NCBI RefSeq assembly: GCF_000373645.1
Contig: NZ_KB892001.1
Coordinates: 190,441 to 254,440 of the forward strand
Reading direction: 5' to 3'
Length of the DNA stretch: 64,000 nt
DNA from: Streptomyces sp. ATexAB-D23
GTDB lineage: Bacteria; Actinomycetota; Actinomycetes; Streptomycetales; Streptomycetaceae
The translations under genes and the position numbers were made by a program. Below the pieces are notes generated by a model. The model saw nothing but the letters and a program-made list of their open reading frames with translations. It made no database searches and had not been told where the DNA came from. Each line of letters opens with the position of its first letter. Position 1 is the first letter of the stretch. Positions 1-8,518 of this stretch are shown here, piece by piece.

Positions 1-773
1 ACGTCCTCGTCGTCACCGTCAGCCAGTCCGGCGGCTCGCCCGACCTGGTGGCGTCGACCCGCGCGGCCCGTGAGGCGGGCGCGGTGACGCTGGCCGTGAC
101 CAACAACCCCGACTCGCCCCTCGCGGCCGTGTCCGAGTACCACATCGACATCCTGGCCGGGCCGGAGAAGGCGCTGCCGGCCACCAAGACGTACACCGCG
201 TCCCTGCTCGCGCTGTACCTGTTCGTGGAGGGGCTGCGCGGCGGCGACGGCGCGGCTGCCGGCGTCCTGCCCGACCTCGCCGGCGAGGTGCTCGCCCGCC
301 AGGAGGAGGTGAAGTCCCTGGCCTCCCGCTACCGGTTCGCCGAGCGCATGGTCATCACCTCGCGCGGCTACGGCTATCCCACGGCCAAGGAGGCGGCCCT
401 CAAGCTCATGGAGACGAGCTACATCCCCGCCCTGTCCTACTCCGGCGCCGATCTGCTGCACGGCCCGCTCGCCATGGTCGACAACATCTCGCCGGTGATC
501 GCCGTGGTGACCGACGGCCGGGGCGGCGAGGCCCTCCAGCCCGTCCTGGACCGGCTGCGCGGCCGGGGCGCCGACCTCTTCGTCGTCGGTCCCGCGGCCC
601 CGGTGGCGGCGGCGTCCGCGGGCTTCGTGCTGCCGACGGCCGGGGTGGCGGAGGAGGTGCAGCCGGTCCTGGAGATCCTGCCGCTCCAGCTGCTGGCCTA
701 CGAGGTGACGATCGCCCGGGGCCAGGACCCGGACGCGCCGCGCGCGCTCGCGAAGGTCACCGAGACCCGCTGA
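1..773 (+). CDS. SIS-domain sugar-phosphate isomerase/aminotransferase-like protein, 5' truncated
   Basis: The reading frame is open from base 3 and ends at a TGA, so the true start lies left of the window. About 256 residues are visible. The first visible part, VSQSGGSPDLV, is the phosphosugar-binding SQSG loop of a SIS domain, and a second SIS-like half follows from about residue 100, as in the isomerase domain of GlmS and in AgaS-like enzymes. The family binds or isomerises amino-sugar phosphates in the cytoplasm. No glutaminase domain can be seen because the N-terminus is missing. The C-terminal PRALAKVTETR tail is typical of the double-SIS family. The exact substrate cannot be given. Confidence 0.85.
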   Translation, partial: VLVVTVSQSGGSPDLVASTRAAREAGAVTLAVTNNPDSPLAAVSEYHIDILAGPEKALPATKTYTASLLALYLFVEGLRGGDGAAAGVLPDLAGEVLARQEEVKSLASRYRFAERMVITSRGYGYPTAKEAALKLMETSYIPALSYSGADLLHGPLAMVDNISPVIAVVTDGRGGEALQPVLDRLRGRGADLFVVGPAAPVAAASAGFVLPTAGVAEEVQPVLEILPLQLLAYEVTIARGQDPDAPRALAKVTETR

Positions 774-1138
774 GTCCGCCGGCGCGAAGAGACCCCGGAA
801 ACACCCGCGGGCCGCGGCGCCGGGCCGGGACCCTCAGCCCGACCAGCACCGCAGCCCGGAGTAGAGCCGCCCTCGCGGGCGGCGGCTCGGCCGGCGGTGT
901 GCGGTGCCCCGGCCGGGGAGAGGCACCGGCGCAGTCAGGGCAGAGAGCGCGGTACCTCGATCCGCCCTCCTGTGCGGGGAGAGCGGAGGCTCTTACATCA
1001 AGCATTGTGGACTAGACCATTAGTCCCTGTCCATCCATGGGCGCCGCCGATGTCGGCGCCCACCGTCCTGCACGTACGGGCGCGGCTTCCGGTTCGGACC
1101 CGGCGCGCATCCACAGGTACGCTCCACACGTGCCCTCC

Positions 1139-2605
1139 ATGAACGACCTCGTACGCCAGCACACCGCCCTCAGTGACACCGACCTCGAGTGGCTCCACCT
1201 GCTGGTCTCGGAGTGGCAGCTGCTCTCCGACCTCTCCTTCGCCGACCTCGTCCTGTGGGTCCCCACCCGCGACGGCACCCGCTATGTGTCCGTCGCCCAG
1301 ATGCGGCCCAACACCGGGCCCACCTCCTACCAGGACGACATGGTCGGCCACCTGGTGCCGCGCGGCCGCCGCCCGCTGCTGGACGCGGCCCTGGACGAGG
1401 GCCGGATCGTGCGCGAGGGCGACCCGGAGTGGCGCGAGGAGGTCCCGGTACGGGTGGAGTCGATCCCCGTACGCCGGGAGGGCCGGGTCCTCGGCGTCAT
1501 CGCCCGCAACACCAACCTCCTGACCGTGCGCACCCCGTCCCGGCTGGAGCTCACCTACCTCCAGTCCGCCTCCGACCTGGCCCAGATGATCGCCGCCGGG
1601 TCCTTCCCCTTCCCCGGCCAGCAGGTCGACATGGACGCGTCCCCCCGCGTCGGCGACGGCCTCGTCCGGCTCGACGCCGACGGGGTCGTCCAGTACGCCA
1701 GCCCCAACGGCCTCTCCGCCTACCACCGGCTCGGCCTCGCCTCCGACCTGGTGGGCCATCACCTCGGCCAGATCACGGCCGAACTCGCTCCCTCCCGGGG
1801 CCCGGTGGACGAGGCCCTGGTCAAACTCGCCAGCGGTTACGCGCCCCGTGAGTTCGAGGTGGAGTGCGCCGGAGGGGTGATCCAGCTCCGCGCGATCCCG
1901 CTCAAGCCCAAGGGGGTCCGCATCGGCTCCCTGGTCCTCCTGCGAGACGTGACCGAACTGCGCCGCCGAGAGCGTGAGTTGATCACCAAGGACGCCACCA
2001 TCCGGGAGATCCACCACCGGGTGAAGAACAACCTCCAGACGGTTGCCGCCCTGTTGCGGCTCCAGGCCCGCCGGATGGACTCCCCGCAGGGCCGCGAGGC
2101 GCTCAACGAGGCGGTGCGGCGCGTCGGTTCGATCGCCATCGTGCATGAGACGCTGTCCCAGAATCTGGACGAGCGGGTGGAGTTCGACGACATCGCGGAC
2201 CGGGTGATCGCCATGGTCGCCGAGATCTCGCCGGGCAAGGTCACCTGCCGCCGTACCGGACGCTTCGGCGTGCTCGACGCCGAGGTGGCCACCCCGCTGG
2301 CGATGGTCCTCACCGAAGTCCTGCAGAACGCCCTGGAGCACGCGTTCGGCGTGGCCGAGTCCGGCACGGTCGAGGTCTCCGCCGTCCGGGGCGGCTCGCC
2401 CACCGAGGGGCGGCTGCTCATCACCGTCCAGGACGACGGCTGCGGTCTGCCGGAGGGTTTCGATCCGAAGCGGGCCGGCAATCTGGGCCTCCAGATCGTG
2501 CGGACGCTGGTCGAGGGAGAGCTGAGCGGATCGTTCGGCATGGTCCCGGCGCCGGAGCGCGGCACACAGGTCGTCCTCGACATCCCGGTCCGCGCCGACA
2601 AGTAG
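1139..2605 (+). CDS. PdtaS-like cytosolic sensor histidine kinase
   Basis: A 488-residue soluble kinase. The N-terminal half (about 1-150) looks like a GAF domain and the middle (about 175-280) like a PAS domain. Then comes the HisKA_2-type box IHHRVKNNLQ, with the phospho-acceptor among His292/His293, and an HATPase_c domain with the N box (TEVLQNALEHA) and G boxes (DDGCGLP, NLGLQIV). No membrane segment is present. Proteins of this build, such as mycobacterial PdtaS, phosphorylate ANTAR-type antiterminator regulators. No response regulator gene is adjacent. I chose ATG 1139; GTG 1130 is an in-frame alternative three codons upstream. The longer frame from 1037 lacks family-like sequence. A perfect hairpin follows the stop. 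Confidence 0.9.
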   Translation: MNDLVRQHTALSDTDLEWLHLLVSEWQLLSDLSFADLVLWVPTRDGTRYVSVAQMRPNTGPTSYQDDMVGHLVPRGRRPLLDAALDEGRIVREGDPEWREEVPVRVESIPVRREGRVLGVIARNTNLLTVRTPSRLELTYLQSASDLAQMIAAGSFPFPGQQVDMDASPRVGDGLVRLDADGVVQYASPNGLSAYHRLGLASDLVGHHLGQITAELAPSRGPVDEALVKLASGYAPREFEVECAGGVIQLRAIPLKPKGVRIGSLVLLRDVTELRRRERELITKDATIREIHHRVKNNLQTVAALLRLQARRMDSPQGREALNEAVRRVGSIAIVHETLSQNLDERVEFDDIADRVIAMVAEISPGKVTCRRTGRFGVLDAEVATPLAMVLTEVLQNALEHAFGVAESGTVEVSAVRGGSPTEGRLLITVQDDGCGLPEGFDPKRAGNLGLQIVRTLVEGELSGSFGMVPAPERGTQVVLDIPVRADK

Positions 2606-2622
2606 CCCCGCCCGCGCACAAC

Positions 2623-2660
2623 AGAGAGCCCGGACCGTCGATGAACGGTCCGGGCTCTCT
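2623..2660. terminator. Bidirectional terminator between the kinase and wblE
   Basis: A perfect 16-bp inverted repeat (AGAGAGCCCGGACCGT with its complement) has a 6-nt loop. It lies 18 bp after the kinase stop and 107 bp after the convergent wblE stop. It has no long T tract, which is usual for Streptomyces terminators. Confidence 0.85.
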
Positions 2661-2766
2661 GGTCAAGCATGCGCTTCGGGGGTACTGCGCGCTGCGACTC
2701 GGGGGGCGGGGTGGTGCGTACGCGCTGTACGCGCCGCCTGGCTGAGGTTCGTAGCGGTGGCGTCGG

Positions 2767-3024
2767 TCAGGCGCTGGCGTTGCGCGCCCGGTTGCGAGCG
2801 GCGCGGCGCTTCATTGCGCGGCGCTCGTCCTCGCTGAGGCCACCCCAGACGCCCGAGTCCTGGCCGGACTCGAGCGCCCACTGCAGGCACTGCTCCATGA
2901 CGGGGCAGCGACGGCAGACGGCCTTGGCTTCCTCGATCTGCAGCAGCGCAGGACCGGTGTTGCCGATGGGGAAGAACAGCTCCGGGTCTTCCTCACGACA
3001 AACGGCGTTGTGACGCCAGTCCAT
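2767..3024 (-). CDS. wblE: WhiB-like iron-sulfur transcription factor WblE (WhiB1 type)
   Basis: An 85-residue WhiB family protein. The four cluster cysteines are Cys9, Cys37, Cys40 and Cys46 (CRRC followed by CxxxxxC), and they bind an O2- and NO-sensitive [4Fe-4S] cluster. The GVWGG turn is at 58-62, followed by a basic C-terminal tail (KRRAARNRARN) that contacts DNA. Length and sequence match the short WblE/WhiB1 class, a sigma-A-associated regulator that is essential in mycobacteria. The gene stands alone and converges on the kinase gene. Its roughly 300-bp leader is AT-richer than the surroundings. Confidence 0.95.
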   Translation of the reverse strand: MDWRHNAVCREEDPELFFPIGNTGPALLQIEEAKAVCRRCPVMEQCLQWALESGQDSGVWGGLSEDERRAMKRRAARNRARNASA

Positions 3025-3343
3025 GGCTGCTACCTCTCCTTGGTATTACGTACTGTGGCTTGTGAATGTGAACGCTTTCACGAATCCCCCCGCAGGTGTG
3101 GGGCCGACGCCCAGATGAACTGGTTGCGGTCCTGTGAAGTGAGGAGGGGTTCTGGCTCTCAGTGGAGGCCGTTGTTGCGGGCCGTCCCGATCGCCATGTA
3201 GAGATTCGCAAACCTCGGCTGCGGATACAACCCCTTCAGGAAAGTTTTTTTTGATTCCTCGGTGTCGACTAGGTCACAGCCGTACTTCTAGAGGGTGGAA
3301 GCCAGTCCAAACGTTCGAGTTAAAGGACTTTGGTCCCTTCCAC
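3025..3343 (-). promoter_or_regulatory. Leader/promoter region of wblE
   Basis: This 319-bp gene-free stretch separates wblE from the upstream lipid kinase. It contains a 5-4-5 inverted repeat at 3068-3081 (GTGAACGCTTTCAC), 44 bp upstream of the wblE start, and an eight-base homopolymer (A on the wblE strand) around 3245-3253. I could not assign a -10/-35 pair with confidence. Confidence 0.4.
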
Positions 3344-4312
3344 TCACACAATCACACGCAGTGCACGGCGTACGCCTGTGAACGTCACACTTGTACGCAC
3401 TCCGAGGTGGTCACCATCCATCTGGAAGGGCAGTGGAACCTTTGAATGCAAGGTGAAGTCCGTGAGGTCGTGCCGTGAAACCGCGTGCTTGCCGCGAGGG
3501 CCCTTCTCCGGGCTCGACGTGAGCAGCTGGGTGGCGTAGCGGCTGACCGCGGCCGTGGACAGTTTCCGCAGGCCAAGCACGTCCAGCGCGGTGTCGAAGG
3601 TGGCCTTCGGGGCCGCGTAGATCGGCCGGTTCCCCAGGTACGTCCAGGGCGCCGTGTTGCAGATTATGGAAAGCGCGAGATCGGTGACCGGGTCCTGGCC
3701 GGGCACATCGAGCGTTATCACGCCCTGCCGCCGGTGCGGCTCGTCGAGGAATTGCCGGACCACCTGGCGCACGTACAGCGCATGGGTCGAACGCTTGCCG
3801 CGCTCGCGGTGCTGCTCGACCCGGCCGATCACCCCGGCGTCGAATCCGAGGCCGGCGCAGAAGGTGAACCAGCGTTCCGGTACCGATTCGTCGTCCGTGC
3901 CCGGTGTGCCCGCCGCGAGGCCGAGGCCGACCGTGCGCTCCGTCCGGTTCGCCAGCGCGTCCAGAATGGCGCCGGTCGCCTCCACCGCGTCGTTGGGCAG
4001 TCCGAGGGCGCGCGCGAAGACATTGGTCGAGCCGCCGGGCACCACGGCCAGCTTCGGCAGGCTGTCGAGGTCCGGGCCCCGGTGCAGCAGGCCGTTCACG
4101 ACCTCGTTGACCGTGCCGTCGCCGCCGAGCGCCACCACGAGATCGATGTCGTCGCTGTCGGCGGCCCGCCGCCCCAGGTCGCGGGCGTGCCCGCGGTACT
4201 CCGTGGTGACGGCCTCCAGCTTCATCTCGCTGGCCAGCGCGTGGATCAGCACGTCACGGGTCCGCGCACTGGTGGTGGTGGCAGCTGGATTGACCACAAG
4301 AAGTGCGCGCAT
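3344..4312 (-). CDS. Diacylglycerol kinase-family lipid kinase (YegS/BmrU type)
   Basis: A 322-residue DAGK-catalytic protein that probably phosphorylates a membrane lipid (diacylglycerol or a related lipid alcohol) using ATP. The N-terminal RALLVVNPAA strand and the nucleotide-binding signature VVALGGDGTVNEVVNG (around residues 60-75) are diagnostic, followed by a second glycine-rich motif VVPGGSTNVFAR. The C-terminal half is the beta-sandwich lipid-binding domain (FQMDGDHLG near the end). It starts at ATG 4312 and stands alone upstream of wblE on the same strand. The actual lipid substrate cannot be read from sequence. Confidence 0.9.
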   Translation of the reverse strand: MRALLVVNPAATTTSARTRDVLIHALASEMKLEAVTTEYRGHARDLGRRAADSDDIDLVVALGGDGTVNEVVNGLLHRGPDLDSLPKLAVVPGGSTNVFARALGLPNDAVEATGAILDALANRTERTVGLGLAAGTPGTDDESVPERWFTFCAGLGFDAGVIGRVEQHRERGKRSTHALYVRQVVRQFLDEPHRRQGVITLDVPGQDPVTDLALSIICNTAPWTYLGNRPIYAAPKATFDTALDVLGLRKLSTAAVSRYATQLLTSSPEKGPRGKHAVSRHDLTDFTLHSKVPLPFQMDGDHLGVRTSVTFTGVRRALRVIV

Positions 4313-4475
4313 GACTGCCAGCCTACCTACCGCGGGGTATCGCCCTGAAGTCCTGCCCGGTGACCCTCACGCTCGGTGACGGTACGGGAACGGGGCGGCG
4401 GCGCGCCTCTCCCGTGCGGGTGGCACGGCCACCCCCGGCTTTCCTTTCCCCGGGCGGGGATGCCAACCTGCAAGG

Positions 4476-4940
4476 GTGAGTACTCAGCAGAACGCGCCCT
4501 CGCCGACCCCCTCGGCCGAGCCGGTGAGGCCGGCCAGGATCACGCTGGTGGCCGGACTCAACGCCCTCGAAGGCGCCGCCCTCGTCATCGGCGGGATCTA
4601 CATGCTGGTGATGGGGCTGCTCGGCCGCCCCGACAGCCCGGAGCAGGCCGTGATGGGCGGGCTCACCGTGATCGCGCTGGGGCTGATCCCGCTCTTCGCC
4701 GCCCGCGGACTGCTGCTGCGGCGCAGCTGGAGCCGGGGGCCCGCGCTCATCACGCAGATCATCGCGCTGCCGGTCGCCTGGACGCTGCTGCGGTCCCACG
4801 GTGTCCTGATCCCGGCCGGGATCGTGCTCGCGGCGGTGGCGCTGACCGCGCTCTACCAGCTGGTCAGGCCCGCCACCATCGAGGCACTCGGCATCCGCAG
4901 GCCGGGCACGGCGCCCGACGCGGACACCACCGACGCCTGA
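4476..4940 (+). CDS. Small integral membrane protein of unknown function
   Basis: A 154-residue protein with a proline-rich cytoplasmic head (1-20) followed by four predicted membrane segments (roughly 23-47, 58-77, 90-107, 110-130) and an acidic tail. No catalytic motif is recognised. It begins with GTG 4476 and converges on the sigH gene, from which it is separated by a strong hairpin. From memory, a membrane protein of this kind sits beside sigH in S. coelicolor. Confidence 0.8.
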   Translation: MSTQQNAPSPTPSAEPVRPARITLVAGLNALEGAALVIGGIYMLVMGLLGRPDSPEQAVMGGLTVIALGLIPLFAARGLLLRRSWSRGPALITQIIALPVAWTLLRSHGVLIPAGIVLAAVALTALYQLVRPATIEALGIRRPGTAPDADTTDA

Positions 4941-4956
4941 CATCCACTGAGTGCCC

Positions 4957-4985
4957 GAGGCCGCCGGGGACGCCCCGGCGGCCTC
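4957..4985. terminator. Bidirectional terminator between the membrane protein gene and sigH
   Basis: A perfect 13-bp inverted repeat (GAGGCCGCCGGGG and its complement) with a 3-nt ACG loop, placed exactly between two converging stop codons. Confidence 0.85.
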
Positions 4986-5001
4986 CGGTGCACCCGGCCG
5001 C

Positions 5002-5982
5002 CTACTCCTCGACGAGCAGCCGCTCGCGCAGCTGCGCCAGCGTGCGGGCGAGCAGCCGCGAGACGTGCATCTGCGAGATGCCGACCTCCTGCGCGATCTG
5101 CGACTGGGTCATGTTGCCGAAGAACCGAAGCAGCAGAATCCGTTTTTCTCGTGGTGGCAGGTCCTCCAGCAGCGGCTTCAGCGACTCCCGGTACTCGACG
5201 CCCTCCAGCGCCTCGTCCTCGGAGCCGAGCGTGTCCGCTACGGCGGGCGACTCGTCGTCCGTGTCCGGCACGTCCAGCGAGAGCGTGCTGTAGGCGTTGG
5301 CCGATTCCAGCCCCTCCAGGACCTCCTCCTCGGAGATCCCGAGCCGCTCCGCCAGCTCGTGCACCGTGGGCGAGCGGCCGTGCTGCTGGGAGAGCTCGGC
5401 GGTGGCCGTGGTCAGCGACAGCCGCAGCTCCTGGAGGCGGCGCGGCACCCGCACCGCCCAGCCCTTGTCACGGAAGTGGCGCTTGATCTCCCCGACGACC
5501 GTCGGCGTCGCATACGTGGAGAACTCGACGCCCCGCTCCGGGTCGAACCGGTCGACGGACTTGATCAGCCCGATCGTGGCGACCTGGGTCAGGTCGTCCA
5601 GCGGCTCCCCACGATTGCGGAAGCGCCGGGCCAGGTGCTCCACCAGCGGCAGATGCATCCGCACCAGCCGGTTGCGCAGCTCCGCCTTCTCCGGCGAACC
5701 GTCGGGGAGCTTGCCCAGCTCGATGAACAAGGCCCGCGCCCCGCTGCGGTCGTTTGGATCGTGGTGCCCGTGCTCGCTCATCTGGCCCGCCTGCTCCGCC
5801 TGCGCCTGCTCCACCGCGACCGTAATGCCGGCGGGCCCGTCCGCCCCGTCCACCGCACGGGGCAGGTCCGCCCCGTCCACCGGATGAGGCAGGGCCTGCT
5901 GGTCCGGGATGCCTGCCGCACGCACCACCCCTGGTCGGATCGTCTCGTCCCGCACAGGACCGTCCCCGTTCCCGTTGCTCAC
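5002..5982 (-). CDS. sigH: Stress-response sigma factor, SigB/SigF/SigH family
   Basis: A 326-residue group 3 sigma factor. The first 90 residues are a variable extension that could allow alternative starts, for example the internal Met before SEHGHHDP. Region 2 follows (LVRMHLPLVEHLARRF...DLTQVATIGLIKSVDRFD...FSTYATPTVVGEIKR), then region 3 (HELAERLGISEEEV) and region 4 with its helix-turn-helix (TQSQIAQEVGISQMHVSRLL). Such factors direct RNA polymerase to osmotic and heat stress or development promoters and are held inactive by an anti-sigma kinase. The start overlaps the upstream anti-sigma gene by 4 nt, so the two are translated together. The symbol follows S. coelicolor. Confidence 0.93.
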   Translation of the reverse strand: MSNGNGDGPVRDETIRPGVVRAAGIPDQQALPHPVDGADLPRAVDGADGPAGITVAVEQAQAEQAGQMSEHGHHDPNDRSGARALFIELGKLPDGSPEKAELRNRLVRMHLPLVEHLARRFRNRGEPLDDLTQVATIGLIKSVDRFDPERGVEFSTYATPTVVGEIKRHFRDKGWAVRVPRRLQELRLSLTTATAELSQQHGRSPTVHELAERLGISEEEVLEGLESANAYSTLSLDVPDTDDESPAVADTLGSEDEALEGVEYRESLKPLLEDLPPREKRILLLRFFGNMTQSQIAQEVGISQMHVSRLLARTLAQLRERLLVEE

Positions 5983-6392
5983 GCCGGCCCGGGTCCCGCG
6001 CCGCGCTGTTTGTACAGGCTGATGCTGACCGTACGGTCGTCGGCGACCGAGGAGTCGACCTTTCCGGCCAGGGCGGAGAGCACCGTCCAGGCGAAGGTGT
6101 CGCGCTCCGGGGCGCGGCCGTCGGTGGTCGGGGCCGCGACCGTCACCTCAAGTGAATCGTCGATGAGCCGGAACACGCAGCTGAGGACGGAGCCGGGCAC
6201 GGCCTGCTGGAGCAGGATCGCGCAGGCCTCGTCGACCGCGATGCGAAGGTCCTCGATCTCGTCGAGCGTGAAGTCCAAGCGTGCTGCGAGACCGGCCGTG
6301 GCCGTGCGCAGCACCGACAGGTAGGCACCCGCAGCGGGCAGCCGGACCTCTACGAAGTCCTGATTCCCGGGCTCGCCTGCGATCTGGGACAC
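5979..6392 (-). CDS. RsbW-like anti-sigma factor for SigH
   Basis: A GHKL-fold anti-sigma kinase of 137 residues if translation begins at GTG 6392. That start is preceded by GGAGG at a 5-nt gap, and I prefer it to the TTG at 6404 four codons earlier. The ATP-binding N box is present (LDEIEDLRIAVDEACAILL), and the C-terminal end carries DTFAWTVLSALAGKVD. It should bind and block SigH until an anti-anti-sigma protein releases it. It is the first gene of the sigH operon (4-nt overlap with sigH); S. coelicolor calls the equivalent prsH/ushX. No antagonist gene is nearby. Confidence 0.9.
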   Translation of the reverse strand: MSQIAGEPGNQDFVEVRLPAAGAYLSVLRTATAGLAARLDFTLDEIEDLRIAVDEACAILLQQAVPGSVLSCVFRLIDDSLEVTVAAPTTDGRAPERDTFAWTVLSALAGKVDSSVADDRTVSISLYKQRGAGPGPA

Positions 6393-6416
6393 CCTCACCT
6401 CCAAGGTGGCACAAAC

Positions 6417-6497
6417 TCATTCGAGGTTCCGGGAAGAGCGCCCGGAGCCATGCGGTACGTCTTCGGTTCCAGTCCCGGCGACGCTATCGGCATCCAT
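6417..6497 (-). CDS. Possible 26-residue upstream reading frame in the sigH operon leader
   Basis: ATG 6497 to TGA 6417 encodes MDADSVAGTGTEDVPHGSGR plus six more residues, ending 25 nt before the anti-sigma start. Its start codon lies inside a perfect 7-3-7 palindrome (CGGCATC-CAT-GATGCCG, 6488-6504). It could be a leader peptide or chance. No homologous peptide family is recognised. Confidence 0.25.
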   Translation of the reverse strand: MDADSVAGTGTEDVPHGSGRSSRNLE

Positions 6498-6623
6498 GAT
6501 GCCGTGTCGCCGGAACCTCCCCCTGCGGCTGTCACTCATGGTAGGCCCATGGGTACGCACAGTGGCTAGGGGGCTGCGCCGGTCAATTGCGAACGACGGG
6601 CGCCGGTTTGACGTACCCAGACG

Positions 6624-6884
6624 TCAGACGATCGAACCGTCCGCGAAGCACCAACGCCAGTTCTCGCCGGCCTCGAAGCTCCGCATCACCGGGTGACCGG
6701 TCTCCTGGTAGTGCCCCGTGGCGTGCCGTCCGGGCGACGAATCGCAGCAGCCGACATGGCCGCAGCTCAGACAGAGTCGCAGCTGCACGGGGTGGGTGCC
6801 GGCGGCCCGGCATTCGAGACACGTCTCACTCAGGGGCGCGGGCTCGGGGCGCGGCAGGTCCGGTACATGCGGGCACACACTCAT
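6624..6884 (-). CDS. UBP-type zinc-finger protein
   Basis: An 86-residue protein with the C/H pattern of a ubiquitin-hydrolase zinc finger (ZnF-UBP): CxxC around CLEC, then CLSCGHVGCCDSS with HATGHYQETGHPVMRSFE and a final WRWCFAD strand. The eukaryotic fold binds free ubiquitin C-termini; the role of actinobacterial stand-alone copies is unknown. I use ATG 6884 (MSVCPH...); the longer frame to 6944 would overlap the divergent antiporter gene. Gene neighbours are the sigH operon downstream on the same strand and the antiporter 35 bp away in the other direction. Confidence 0.85.
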   Translation of the reverse strand: MSVCPHVPDLPRPEPAPLSETCLECRAAGTHPVQLRLCLSCGHVGCCDSSPGRHATGHYQETGHPVMRSFEAGENWRWCFADGSIV

Positions 6885-6919
6885 GATGGCCAGGTTACGA
6901 CGGATGCGAGGACCGTGAG

Positions 6920-8518
6920 ATGGACGCATTGCCCCTGGTGGCACTGGTCGCGGCCAGCGCGGCGACGGCGGGCCTGGCCCGTCGCACGCCGGTGCCGCCC
7001 CCTCTTCTTCTGGTGGCCGTGGGGCTGATCGGCTCGTACGTGCCGGGGGTGCCGACGTACACCCTGGACGCGCACGTCGTGCTCCCGCTGCTGCTGCCGC
7101 CCCTGCTCTACACCGCCGCCGTGGACAGCTCCTACCTCGACCTGCGGGCCAATCTGCGGCCCGTCGCCCTGCTCTCGGTCGGCTACGTGCTGTTCGCGAC
7201 CGTCGCGGTGGGCTATCTGGTCCACCGGCTGGTGCCCGACCTGCCGCTCACCGCCGCCCTGGTGCTCGGCGCCGTGATCGCCCCGCCGGACGCCGTCACG
7301 GCCGCGGCCATCGCCCGCCGGGTCGGGCTGCCCGCGCGTGTCACGACGATCCTTCAGGGCGAGTCGCTCGTGAACGACGCCACGGCCATCACCGCCTTCA
7401 AGGTGGCGCTCGCCGCCGCCGTGGGCGAGGGCATGAGCTGGGGCGCCGGAGCGACCGAATTCCTCCTCGCCTCTGTCGGCGGCGTCGGGGTCGGCCTCCT
7501 GCTCATGGTGCCGCTGCACTGGCTGCGCACCCACCTCAGGGAGCCGCTGCTCCAGAACACGCTCTCGCTCCTGATCCCGTTCGTGGCGTACGCGGCGGCC
7601 GAACGCGTGCACGCCTCCGGGGTGCTCGCCGTGGTCGTCGTCGCGCTGTATCTGGGCCACCGCTCCTGGCAGGTCGACTTCGCCACCCGGCTCCAGGAGG
7701 CCGCCGTCTGGAAGATGGTCGCCTTCGTCCTGGAGTCCGTCGTCTTCGCCCTGATCGGCCTCCAGCTGCCGTTCGTCCTGAAGGGGCTCGGCACGTACGC
7801 CGTGGCGGAGGCCTTCGGGTACGCGGTGGTGGTCTTCCTCGTCGTCGTCCTGGTCCGCTTCGTCTGGGTCTACCCGGCGACCTACCTGCCCCGGTGGCTG
7901 TCGTGGCGGATCAGGGAACGGGAGTCCAATACGGACTGGACCTCCCCGCTGATCGTGGGCTGGGCCGGGATGCGCGGGGTCGTCTCGCTGGCCGTCGCCT
8001 TCTCCATCCCGCCGGTCACGTCCGACGGCGCGGCCTTCCCGGCCCGCAACCTCGTCCTGTTCCTGACGTTCACCACCGTCATCGGCACGCTCGTCATCCA
8101 GGGGCTCACGCTGCCCCTCCTGGTGCGCGTGCTGAAGCTCCCGGGCCGCGACCGGCAGGCCGAGACGCTCGCCGAGGCGCAGGCCCAGAGCGAGGCGTCC
8201 ACCGCCGCCGAGTCCCGCCTGGAGGAGCTGCTCACCGAGGAGCACAACCGACTGCCCCAGCCGCTCACCGACCGGCTTCGCACCGTCCTGGAACGCCGCC
8301 GCAACGCCGTGTGGGAGCGGCTGGGCGCGGCCGACCCGGTGACCGGCGAATCGGCGGACGACACCTACCGGCGGCTGGCCGGCGAGATGATCGAGGCCGA
8401 GCGCGAGGTCTTCGTACGGCTGCGGGACGAGCGCAGGATCGACGACGAGATGATGCGGACCCTGCTGCGCCGCCTGGACCTGGAGGAGGCGGCGGCCTAC
8501 CGGGAGGACGCGGACTGA
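6920..8518 (+). CDS. Na+/H+ antiporter, CPA1 family
   Basis: A 532-residue membrane exchanger. About 12 hydrophobic segments fill residues 1-410, including the conserved ion-binding helices VLGAVIAPPDAVTAAAIARR (PPDAV motif, about 115-125) and GESLVNDATAITAFK (ND motif, about 150-155), plus WAGMRGVVSLAVA late in the core. The last 120 residues form a soluble, charged, probably helical tail (EAQAQSEASTAAESRLEELL) with likely regulatory function. It would swap cytoplasmic Na+ or K+ for H+ in pH and salt homeostasis. Its location next to sigH, an osmotic-stress sigma gene, fits. The 3' end overlaps the convergent gene by 22 bp. Confidence 0.93.
   Translation: MDALPLVALVAASAATAGLARRTPVPPPLLLVAVGLIGSYVPGVPTYTLDAHVVLPLLLPPLLYTAAVDSSYLDLRANLRPVALLSVGYVLFATVAVGYLVHRLVPDLPLTAALVLGAVIAPPDAVTAAAIARRVGLPARVTTILQGESLVNDATAITAFKVALAAAVGEGMSWGAGATEFLLASVGGVGVGLLLMVPLHWLRTHLREPLLQNTLSLLIPFVAYAAAERVHASGVLAVVVVALYLGHRSWQVDFATRLQEAAVWKMVAFVLESVVFALIGLQLPFVLKGLGTYAVAEAFGYAVVVFLVVVLVRFVWVYPATYLPRWLSWRIRERESNTDWTSPLIVGWAGMRGVVSLAVAFSIPPVTSDGAAFPARNLVLFLTFTTVIGTLVIQGLTLPLLVRVLKLPGRDRQAETLAEAQAQSEASTAAESRLEELLTEEHNRLPQPLTDRLRTVLERRRNAVWERLGAADPVTGESADDTYRRLAGEMIEAEREVFVRLRDERRIDDEMMRTLLRRLDLEEAAAYREDAD

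Noticed and set aside
998..2341. 447-codon open frame on the minus strand over the histidine kinase
   Set aside because: A shadow of the GC-rich kinase gene; its amino acid content (Gly, Val, Asp, His rich) has no family signature, while the plus-strand frame carries kinase motifs.
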